From IMG/VR virus record IMGVR_UViG_3300042534_000399, positions 1 to 21,077 of that record: DNA of 21,077 bases. One strand, 5' to 3'. Positions 13,117-19,498 of this stretch are shown here, in pieces. The notes beneath the pieces are model-generated. The model saw only the letters and a list, made by a program, of their open reading frames with translations, was not told where the DNA came from and did no database searches. Each line of letters begins with the position of its first letter. Positions within the stretch are counted from its first letter, which is position 1. Position numbers and translations under genes: made by a program. This DNA comes from a virus.

Positions 13117-13289
13117 TTTTGATGATTATAATTATTTTACTTATTGTAGGTTACATAGCTATTGCAATGCATAGTGTATCCCTAATTGATGATGGGCAAT
13201 GCCTAAAACTTGTATGGGTTACAGAAAAGATTGATAGCGATGGTATGCCTTTCACTAGAGTAAATTCTCTCGTATTATGGAAATACTAG
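13113..13289 (+). CDS. Small single-span membrane protein, 58 aa
   Basis: A 58-residue frame beginning in an ATGA overlap: MILMIIIILLIVGYIAIAM forms one strong transmembrane helix, followed by about 38 polar residues (CLKLVWVTEKIDSDG, VNSLVLWKY). The ATGA junction at the front, the 13-nt overlap with the next start and the lack of any other gene in this gap support it. The tail would lie on one membrane face. A small membrane protein inside a replication operon is unusual. Function unknown. Confidence 0.6.
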   Translation: MILMIIIILLIVGYIAIAMHSVSLIDDGQCLKLVWVTEKIDSDGMPFTRVNSLVLWKY

Positions 13290-13723
13290 AAGTAATTGAC
13301 TTGCTAAATAAAATGCAAGATGAAGGCTTTATAAAAGTCTTAAACTGGGAAACCAGAGAACTAATCCTCTTACCTAAAACAGAAAGTAAGATTATACATC
13401 CTATTGAAGAATGGATTGATGTGTACAGAAATCTGTTTAAAGGTAAGAAACCTGGTGCTATGGGTGATAAAAATGCCTGTATTGTTAAGATGAAAGAGCT
13501 GTTTTTGAGAAGACCTGATTTATCTATGGATAAAGTAATAAGAGCAACTGAAAAGTATATTCAGGTAGAATCTAATCAAAGATGGAAGTATCTAATGCAA
13601 GCAGACTATTTTATTTCCAAAAACCAAGGTAACACCAGAGATGGTAGAGTATCTAAGCTAGAAGCTTATTGTGATGAGCTAGATACTAATGAACCTCAAA
13701 ACTCGTTTATACATGATATTTGA
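13277..13723 (+). CDS. Putative replisome accessory protein, 148 aa
   Basis: Helical protein directly before, and overlapping, the DnaB-like helicase. Blocks: WIDVYRNLFKGKKPGAMGDK (about residues 46-65), MKELFLRRPDLSMDKVIRATEKYI and WKYLMQADYFISK, then an acidic tail. From memory, similar small proteins precede helicases in related phages. Position and all-alpha character would suit a helicase loader or primosome organiser, but no diagnostic motif is seen and this is inference. Confidence 0.5.
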   Translation: MEILEVIDLLNKMQDEGFIKVLNWETRELILLPKTESKIIHPIEEWIDVYRNLFKGKKPGAMGDKNACIVKMKELFLRRPDLSMDKVIRATEKYIQVESNQRWKYLMQADYFISKNQGNTRDGRVSKLEAYCDELDTNEPQNSFIHDI

Positions 13724-14819
13724 TAGAGCATTAAGTAGAATTAGGGACAATATGCATAATGAGCATAACTGTATCCCTTGGGGTTTACCTAGATTTGAAA
13801 ATGTAGTTCCAGGTATTATGCAACAAAAGTATTACCTAATAACTGCTAACTCAGGTATAGGTAAAACTCAGTTTACTGATGCTTTTTTTATGTATAGACC
13901 TATAGATTTTGTGCTTAATACTGAAACAGATATTAAGCTAAAAATCTTTTACTACTCACTAGAAGTAGACAAAGAATCTAAGATTATACAAGGTATTGCT
14001 AGGAAGATATATTATGACTATAATATCGTTATTCCATTTAATAAAATCCTATCTATGAATAAGCATAGGATATCAGAAGAGGAATATAGTATTATATCTT
14101 CCACTAAGGATTATTTTGAGAAATTAGAAGACTTTGTATATATCTATGATAGTACAATGAATCCTTATGGTATTTTTAAACAGATGGTTGATTATGCTAA
14201 ATCTCATGGTACTATACACAAGAAGATGATAACTAAGAAGATTAGAGATGAGGTGTCTGGAGAAATAAGAGAAGAACAACAAGAAATCTTTGACTATTAC
14301 ACTCCTAATAACCCAAAGGAATATGTTATCATTATTGTAGATCATGCTGCTTTGCTTAATACTGAGCAAGGTTTAAGCATTAAAGGTACTATAGAAAAGC
14401 ATAGTAATAACATGGTGCAGTTAAGGAATAACTTTGGATTTATTCCTGTATTAATTCAGCAACAAGCTGCTGCTATGGAAGAATTAGACACCTATAAAGG
14501 ACAGACTCTAGAATCTAAGTTGATTCCTAGTTTGTATGGTTTGGGTGAAACTAAATTAACTGGCAGAGATGCTGATATAGCACTAGGTATTTTTAGCCCT
14601 GCAAGGTATGAATTAGATGTATTTAGGAACTATAAAATTTCTTTATTACAGGATAATTTCCGATCTTTACATGTGTTAAAATACCGTAGTGGTAGTCCTA
14701 ATGGAGTTGTAGGCTTGCAGTTTAATGGAGCTACAAACTTCTTTGAGGAGCTACCTAAACCAGGGGATCCTATCTTAGAAGAAATTTATAAAAAATACAA
14801 TGGAAAAGTTAAAGCGTAA
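13689..14819 (+). CDS. DnaB-like replicative helicase
   Basis: SF4 (RecA-fold) helicase with only a short N-terminal region before the motor domain. It shows CIPWGLPRFENVVPGI (about residues 28-43), Walker A ANSGIGKTQ (53-61), the catalytic glutamate in YYSLEVDKE (Glu92), Walker B VIIIVDHA (Asp218) and VLIQQQAAA. The CIPWGLPRF start is what I recall from crAss-like phage helicases. A charged insert (about residues 178-205, KKMITKKIRDEVSGEIREE) lies before Walker B. It would unwind DNA ahead of PolA, with the primase encoded at 16626. The start is uncertain: the ATG at 13713 (MIFDRAL) is equally possible and gives a smaller overlap with the preceding gene. Confidence 0.85.
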   Translation: MNLKTRLYMIFDRALSRIRDNMHNEHNCIPWGLPRFENVVPGIMQQKYYLITANSGIGKTQFTDAFFMYRPIDFVLNTETDIKLKIFYYSLEVDKESKIIQGIARKIYYDYNIVIPFNKILSMNKHRISEEEYSIISSTKDYFEKLEDFVYIYDSTMNPYGIFKQMVDYAKSHGTIHKKMITKKIRDEVSGEIREEQQEIFDYYTPNNPKEYVIIIVDHAALLNTEQGLSIKGTIEKHSNNMVQLRNNFGFIPVLIQQQAAAMEELDTYKGQTLESKLIPSLYGLGETKLTGRDADIALGIFSPARYELDVFRNYKISLLQDNFRSLHVLKYRSGSPNGVVGLQFNGATNFFEELPKPGDPILEEIYKKYNGKVKA

Positions 14820-14961
14820 TACCCTAGAACAAGATATTGTTGAGTTTATAGAAAGAGGTGGGCCTACTACAACACATAAAAGTGTTATAGAAAGGTTTAA
14901 TGTATCTATTCAATATGTTAAGTCCCTTATCTGGAGATTAAAAAGAAATTATCGTAACTAA
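14800..14961 (+). CDS. Small helix-turn-helix protein, 53 aa
   Basis: A 53-residue basic protein beginning inside the end of the helicase gene (20-nt overlap). The sequence reads as one helix-turn-helix: LEQDIVEFIERGGPTTTHKS, then VIERFNVSIQYVKSLIWRLK, with a basic end. A GGP turn and a second helix ending in WRLKRN resemble small DNA-binding adaptors or sigma-region-4-like folds, but it is too short to assign. Good coupling with its neighbours supports it. It may regulate the operon or assist the helicase. Confidence 0.6.
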   Translation: MEKLKRNTLEQDIVEFIERGGPTTTHKSVIERFNVSIQYVKSLIWRLKRNYRN

Positions 14962-14974
14962 ATTCAACAAATAT

Positions 14975-15652
14975 ATGAGTACACTCGTAGGTATTGTAGG
15001 CCATAGTGGAACTGGTAAATCCACTTCTATTGAAGGCCTTGACCCAAAAGAAACAGTAATTGTCAATGTTTCTAACAAACCTTTACCATTTAAAGGATGG
15101 AAAAATAAGTACATCCAAGGTAAGCTATCTGAAGGAGCTAATTATGTATCCACAGACACTTCAGCTACTATTGTCACAGCTATGAAATTCATTAGTGATA
15201 ATAGACCTGAAATTAAGCATATTATCTTGGATGATATTCAATATTTGATGTCCTTTGAGTTTATGGCTAAAGCTAAAGAAAGAGGCTTTGACAAATTTAC
15301 AGACATTGCGAAAAACACCTTTGATGTATTAAATACAGGTCGTCAGCTTAGGGATGACCTAATAGTATTTGCACTATATCATGAGGAAAGTACCAATGAA
15401 AACTTCAATCAGAAAAGGAAGATTAAGACAATCGGTAAACTTCTAGATGATAAAATTACTCTAGAAGGTTTATTTACTATTGTCCTATTTACTGAAGTAA
15501 GGATTGAAGAAGACCAAAGACCACATTATTATTTTGTAACTCAAACTGATGGTGTGACTACTGCTAAAAGTCCAAGAGGAATGTTTGATGAGCTTTCTAT
15601 TCCTAATGATTTATCCCTTGTGTCCACAAAAATTAATGAATATTATAACTAA
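14975..15652 (+). CDS. Sak4-like RecA-fold ATPase
   Basis: P-loop ATPase of 225 residues: Walker A GHSGTGKST (9-17), Walker B HIILDDIQYL (Asp86, Asp87) and later strands DLIVFALYHEES and FTIVLFTEV. Single-domain P-loop proteins of this size beside an SSB and DnaB match the Sak4/AAA_24 group of phage recombinases, which anneal or pair single strands together with SSB. A role in recombination-dependent replication or repair is the best reading. Thirteen nt separate it from the small helix-turn-helix gene. Confidence 0.75.
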   Translation: MSTLVGIVGHSGTGKSTSIEGLDPKETVIVNVSNKPLPFKGWKNKYIQGKLSEGANYVSTDTSATIVTAMKFISDNRPEIKHIILDDIQYLMSFEFMAKAKERGFDKFTDIAKNTFDVLNTGRQLRDDLIVFALYHEESTNENFNQKRKIKTIGKLLDDKITLEGLFTIVLFTEVRIEEDQRPHYYFVTQTDGVTTAKSPRGMFDELSIPNDLSLVSTKINEYYN

Positions 15653-15657
15653 TAAAT

Positions 15658-15969
15658 ATGAAACAAATTCCTATTAGTACTAGAGATTTGAAAATCTGGT
15701 ATGTGCTGGACTGTATGTCAGCTGATGAAATTGCGGTGAAAATCAACGATATTCACCGCATAAATTGCAGTGGTGATGATGTTGTAACTTTACTCAGAGA
15801 TAGAAAAGTTCAAGCCAGAAACATCAAAAGAAGTGAACCTACTTTTGAGTTTGTAGATCCTGAAATGATTGTTGAAGACAACTGTGTTTACAGTGAGCCT
15901 GAAGAACAACTAGATTTAGGAACTCTTCAACATGCTGGTATTCCTCAGCATTCTTTTGCAAATATCTAA
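15658..15969 (+). CDS. Hypothetical protein, 103 aa
   Basis: Unrecognised. The first 60 residues form helices with a possible helix-turn-helix (TRDLKIWYVLDCMSADEIAVK, then DDVVTLLRDRKVQARNIKR). The rest is an acidic, disordered tail (VDPEMIVEDNCVYSEPEEQ) that could mimic DNA or bind a basic partner. It lies between the ATPase and the SSB candidate, 5 nt after the former, so a recombination or replication accessory role is plausible. Confidence 0.5.
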   Translation: MKQIPISTRDLKIWYVLDCMSADEIAVKINDIHRINCSGDDVVTLLRDRKVQARNIKRSEPTFEFVDPEMIVEDNCVYSEPEEQLDLGTLQHAGIPQHSFANI

Positions 15970-15997
15970 GTATTAACCCTAAAAACAAATAAATAGT

Positions 15998-16570
15998 ATG
16001 ATTAATCTAAATGACAATTCCTTTGATGGAGGTAACAATGTTCAAATCTTTAATGGTGGACAAGCTGGTGTAGTAAGAAATGTTAAACTTGATAGAATTG
16101 AGCCTAAGACAGAAGCTGGTAATGCTCCTGACTATAAGCTATTCTTTAAAGATTCTAATGGTGCTGAGCTTAACTTGGCCTTTTGGTATCTAGATTCTAC
16201 AAGAGATACATTTGCTAAGGACTTGGAGAAACAAGGTAAAGCTCTTAAGCATTTGGTACATTGCTTCTTAGGTGAAACCTATCAGTTTCCTGCTTTTACT
16301 TCACCTAAAGAATTGCTTGATGGCTGCTTACAGTTAATCCAGCCTAAGATTTCTTCAGTAATGGTTAGAGTGTATTGCACCTATGGTACTACTTTGTATC
16401 CTAAGAAGTATCTACAAGTAAGAAGCTATGTTCCTTTTATTGAAGCAGAAAGTGTACTGTTGTCTGATACTCGTCTGAAAGCCAATAATATTGACCAGAT
16501 GACTAGAATAGAAGAAGATGCCCCAGCTATGAATGCTGGAAGTTTTGCTGCTTCTAGTGATATTATCTAA
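15998..16570 (+). CDS. Probable single-stranded DNA-binding protein
   Basis: A 190-residue beta-rich protein: GVVRNVKLDRIEPKT, DYKLFFKDSNGAELNLAFWYL, SSVMVRVYCTYGTTLYPKKYL, then a disordered acidic tail (IEEDAPAMNAGS, ending SSDII). Strands with aromatic and basic residues plus a flexible acidic C-terminus are what phage SSBs look like, and a similar protein sits beside the Sak4-like ATPase and primase in related phages (recalled). No single motif proves it. A hairpin after the stop probably shapes its mRNA end. An alternative is another OB-fold replication factor. Confidence 0.55.
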   Translation: MINLNDNSFDGGNNVQIFNGGQAGVVRNVKLDRIEPKTEAGNAPDYKLFFKDSNGAELNLAFWYLDSTRDTFAKDLEKQGKALKHLVHCFLGETYQFPAFTSPKELLDGCLQLIQPKISSVMVRVYCTYGTTLYPKKYLQVRSYVPFIEAESVLLSDTRLKANNIDQMTRIEEDAPAMNAGSFAASSDII

Positions 16571-16581
16571 AAATTAGATTG

Positions 16582-16589
16582 TAACTTTG
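16582..16589 (+). promoter_or_regulatory. TAnnTTTG box before the primase hairpin
   Basis: TAACTTTG fits the Bacteroidota -7 consensus and lies 44 nt before the primase start. No -33 TTTG lies at the usual spacing (the nearest is at 16544-16547), so promoter activity is uncertain. Confidence 0.3.
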
Positions 16590-16590
16590 T

Positions 16591-16620
16591 AATAATGGGG
16601 GACTAACAATCCCCCTTATT
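16591..16620 (+). terminator. G5/C5 hairpin between SSB and primase
   Basis: AATAATGGGGGA (16591-16602) pairs with TCCCCCTTATT (16610-16620) with one unpaired T. No long T-tract follows, so it may attenuate rather than fully stop transcription into the primase gene. Confidence 0.55.
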
Positions 16621-16625
16621 ATATT

Positions 16626-17651
16626 ATGATTAATCTTAATTCTTTAGACTATAACACATTATCATCTGAACTCATATTAAATAGAGTTTCAGAGTATCAA
16701 ATCTTTGCATATTACATACCAAAATTGCAACTCAATACTGCTATATGCAGTCCTCTTAGAGAGGATGGTATTGCTTCTTTTAGTGTGTTTTATGCATCCA
16801 CCTTGGATAAACTTCTTTTCAGGGATTTTGCTACAAAAGAAAAAGGAGATTGTTTTGTATTTGTTTCTAGATTATTTGGATTAGATTACTATGGTGCTTT
16901 GCGAAAAGTAGCTAATGACTTTGGACTTATTGACAGTGATATAGTGGGCAGAAAAAAGAAAATTAAAATCCCCAAAGACATTGACTACAAAGACAAATCT
17001 AGAGTACATATAGGCATAAAAATGCAAGAGTTCACTCCAAGAGATATACATTTCTGGGAGCAGTTTGGGATAAATAAATCTACATTAAATAGGTATAATG
17101 TTTTTAGTTGTAAATTCATTTTCTTAAATGATTTAATAATACCTGTAGATAACTCAAAGAACCCTGCATATGCTTATCTAGAAAGCAAAGATGAAATCTA
17201 TACATATAAGATATATCAACCCTATAACAAACAATTAAGATTTATATCAAATGTTGATAAATCTGTTTGGCAAGGTTGGACACAACTGCCAAAGAGAGGT
17301 GAAAAGCTCATAATCACTAAATCTTTAAAAGATGTTATGGCAATTACAGAATTAACTAATATTCCTTCTGTATCTCTTCAAGCTGAAACAACTGATCCTA
17401 AGCCTCATATTGTTAATGAGCTGAAGAAAAGGTTTGATAAAGTGTATTTACTATATGATAATGACTTCAATAAAGAAGTTAACTGGGGTAGAAAGTATGG
17501 CATTGAGCTAGCTTCTAAGTTTCAGTTAAATCAAATAGAAATACCCGATGAATATAAATCAAAAGACTTTTCTGACCTAGTCAAAAACCATGGAAAAGAA
17601 GTATCTAAATCTTTAATTAAATCCCTAATTTTTAATCCTTTAATTTTTTAA
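16626..17651 (+). CDS. DnaG-like (TOPRIM) primase
   Basis: A primase of 341 residues. The N-terminal part has the zinc-finger-domain layout (ICSPLREDGIASFSVF, LLFRDFATKEKGDCFVFV, FGLDYYGALRKV) but keeps only Cys41 and Cys76, so it probably does not bind zinc in the classical way. The TOPRIM part has LIITKSLKDVMAI (228-240), where the usual acidic residue after the strand is a lysine, and the acidic pair LLYDND (275-280) is kept. From memory the KSLKDVM form is typical of crAss-like and other Bacteroidota phage primases. It would make RNA primers for PolA and work with the DnaB-like helicase. The Ubl gene starts 2 nt after its stop. Confidence 0.8.
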   Translation: MINLNSLDYNTLSSELILNRVSEYQIFAYYIPKLQLNTAICSPLREDGIASFSVFYASTLDKLLFRDFATKEKGDCFVFVSRLFGLDYYGALRKVANDFGLIDSDIVGRKKKIKIPKDIDYKDKSRVHIGIKMQEFTPRDIHFWEQFGINKSTLNRYNVFSCKFIFLNDLIIPVDNSKNPAYAYLESKDEIYTYKIYQPYNKQLRFISNVDKSVWQGWTQLPKRGEKLIITKSLKDVMAITELTNIPSVSLQAETTDPKPHIVNELKKRFDKVYLLYDNDFNKEVNWGRKYGIELASKFQLNQIEIPDEYKSKDFSDLVKNHGKEVSKSLIKSLIFNPLIF

Positions 17652-17653
17652 TT

Positions 17654-18052
17654 ATGCGTACAATTCGTGTTATTTCTTCTCAATCAGATCGTGCTAAAAG
17701 TGTAGAATCTGCTGCAACCACTTGGGGTCAACTTCAAAGTGATTTATCTTCTCATATTTCTGACATTGGAAATATGAAAGCTATTGTTCGTGAAACCAGA
17801 GTATCTTTGGAATCTCCAGAAGCTCAACTTCCTGAAAGTAACTTTACTGTTATCCTGAGCATGAAGAAAATTGCTTCTGGCAGCAATGAAAATGGTACTC
17901 GTTACACTGATTCTCAAATCAGAGAGTTGCGTACTAAACTTCAAAACCTTTTTGAAGATGTATTAGCTGGTAATGTTGCTAGTAACACTACTCTTTCTGA
18001 AGATGAGGAAGATGATCTTGATCAACTGCGTGCTGAAGGAGTCATTTCCTAA
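17654..18052 (+). CDS. Ubiquitin-like (beta-grasp) protein with C-terminal extension
   Basis: Residues 1-76 follow the order of a ThiS/MoaD/ubiquitin-like beta-grasp: strands near RTIRVISS, helix TWGQLQSDLSSHI, then MKAIVRETRVSLESPEAQLP and a last strand FTVILSMKKIASG. The final part parallels the A-x-L-x-x-x-D-x-V-x-x-x-P-x-x-x-G end of ThiS/MoaD, which places Gly76 where the conjugating glycine would be. An acidic helical extension (77-132) follows, so processing may be needed. Seven of nine arginines are CGT, unlike nearby genes, and a strong terminator follows; both suggest high expression. The next genes encode E2-, JAB- and E1-like proteins. The Ubl identity is inferred from fold order and context. 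Confidence 0.7.
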   Translation: MRTIRVISSQSDRAKSVESAATTWGQLQSDLSSHISDIGNMKAIVRETRVSLESPEAQLPESNFTVILSMKKIASGSNENGTRYTDSQIRELRTKLQNLFEDVLAGNVASNTTLSEDEEDDLDQLRAEGVIS

Positions 18053-18056
18053 GTAG

Positions 18057-18064
18057 TAGCTTTG
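18057..18064 (+). promoter_or_regulatory. TAnnTTTG box after the Ubl gene
   Basis: TAGCTTTG fits the Bacteroidota -7 consensus and lies 70 nt before the E2-like gene, but the terminator at 18080 would follow its start point and no -33 element is seen. Confidence 0.25.
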
Positions 18065-18079
18065 CTATGATGTAAGAAT

Positions 18080-18119
18080 AGGGTGGGGTATTTATTACCT
18101 CACCCTTTCTTATTTTTTT
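18080..18119 (+). terminator. Strong intrinsic terminator after the Ubl gene
   Basis: AGGGTGGGGTA (18080-18090) pairs with TACCTCACCCT (18096-18106) with one G-U pair, followed by TTCTTATTTTTTT. It should uncouple Ubl mRNA levels from the downstream E2/JAB/E1 genes, which would be read by leak-through. Confidence 0.8.
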
Positions 18120-18133
18120 CTAAAAACCAAAAT

Positions 18134-19498
18134 ATGACAGAATTAGAAAAATTATTATCAACTGCTAGTGATGTAACTTCATTTACAGAATTAGTAGTTA
18201 AACATTATCCAAATGTAGTGATTAGGCCCACTACCCAACTTATTGATACAAATTATATATCTTCTAGTATTTGCATGTATAATTATTTTTATTATGTAAA
18301 TACTTGTGATATATATATGCTATTTAATGATTATAATGTAATTGTAAATCCTAGAAATAATAACATAATAGCTATTCATAATGATAATGATGGCTGCTAT
18401 GGTCTAGATAATACAGATGCTTATGTTATATTATCACATGAACCAGTTGATTTTAGCAACTTACAATCTTTATGGAGTGAGTTTCAAAAAACTATACATG
18501 CTGTTAAATTTAAAGAGTTTGGTCTAACAAAGCTAAAACCTATATTGGATGAAGTTCATGGTGAAAATTATGATTTACAAGTTTGCTCAGATGGAAATTT
18601 AGATCTACTTATTAGGTATCCACATATAACTATTACTAATACTCAGAAAAAAAGTAGAGAAATAGAAGAGTTGTATTGTGTACTATCTTTTGACTCCTAT
18701 GGTCTATTGAAAAACTTTTCAGGTTTTAGAGCTAAGATGTCATTTAATGATGTAAAAAATGGTTACAGGCATTCTCACTTAAACTCTAGAAACTTACAGT
18801 TTTTGTTTGATGTATCAGCATTTTGTACAGGTAGTACTGATTTAACTGCACTCAAATCTGAATTTATGGAAGGTTTTGATGCAGATAGATTTGACTTATT
18901 TTTATATCAAATAAACAATTTTGTAGAATGGGAATCTCTTGAAGGTACTCCTTATGTTAACTTATCTACAGTTAGTAATAAAAACTTTACAGTACTAAGT
19001 AGGGAACCATTAGATTTAGCACAAACTATAACAAATGACTTTAATAAGTTCTGTGCTGCTTATAAAGAAAATCCTGATCTATTTAAACCTTTATTAAACT
19101 ACAATAATTTAAGTAGTAATATAGAAGTCAGTATTCAAAATGTAACTGATTTAGCTAGAGCACTAGCACCTTATTCTACCTACTATGGTACTCTTGACTC
19201 TAATGGTGAGGTACAAACGGTTAATAATGAAATATATGATTATCAGGAAGCTCAAGAAAATTTAAATCATGCTTTATCAAATATCACATACAAAACATTT
19301 AGAAACAACCCCATAAATTATGACGCAACAATCATGGAACAACAAGCAGAAATCACAACAGAATTCTGCAGTAAAGAACTCTTATCCTTCTCAAGGGCAA
19401 AATTACAAGAGTTACTCTCAACCTATCACACCAGTGTACAAACCGAAGATGTTTATCTCTCCAGAGATAATTTCGAAAATTTGGTACTTATGTCATAA
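18134..19498 (+). CDS. Candidate E2-like ubiquitin-conjugating protein
   Basis: A protein of 454 residues from the ATG at 18134; the in-frame start at 18083 lies inside the terminator and is rejected. The first 100 residues are an unknown domain. Residues of about 110-270 follow an E2 order: helix (LQSLWSEFQKTIHAVKF), strands (NYDLQVCSDGNLDLLIRY, EELYCVLSFDSYG, FSGFRAKMSF), the segment GYRHSHLNS (His213, His215) and FCTGSTDL (Cys231), then helices with an aromatic patch. A histidine segment followed by a cysteine in FC-x-G is how I remember prokaryotic E2-like (PRTRC_B/Bil-type) proteins. Predicted to carry Ubl as a Cys231 thioester. The C-terminal part is helical and overlaps the JAB gene. 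Sequence evidence is moderate; context raises confidence. Confidence 0.55.
   Translation: MTELEKLLSTASDVTSFTELVVKHYPNVVIRPTTQLIDTNYISSSICMYNYFYYVNTCDIYMLFNDYNVIVNPRNNNIIAIHNDNDGCYGLDNTDAYVILSHEPVDFSNLQSLWSEFQKTIHAVKFKEFGLTKLKPILDEVHGENYDLQVCSDGNLDLLIRYPHITITNTQKKSREIEELYCVLSFDSYGLLKNFSGFRAKMSFNDVKNGYRHSHLNSRNLQFLFDVSAFCTGSTDLTALKSEFMEGFDADRFDLFLYQINNFVEWESLEGTPYVNLSTVSNKNFTVLSREPLDLAQTITNDFNKFCAAYKENPDLFKPLLNYNNLSSNIEVSIQNVTDLARALAPYSTYYGTLDSNGEVQTVNNEIYDYQEAQENLNHALSNITYKTFRNNPINYDATIMEQQAEITTEFCSKELLSFSRAKLQELLSTYHTSVQTEDVYLSRDNFENLVLMS

Noticed and set aside
16544-16589. Full Bacteroidota promoter (-33 TTTG plus -7 TAnnTTTG)
   Set aside because: The spacing between TTTG at 16544 and the box at 16582 is about 34 nt, not the usual 19-21.
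18083-18133. Upstream in-frame start for the E2-like protein
   Set aside because: It lies inside the terminator hairpin; the ATG at 18134 has the usual A-rich context and begins a normal helical N-terminus.
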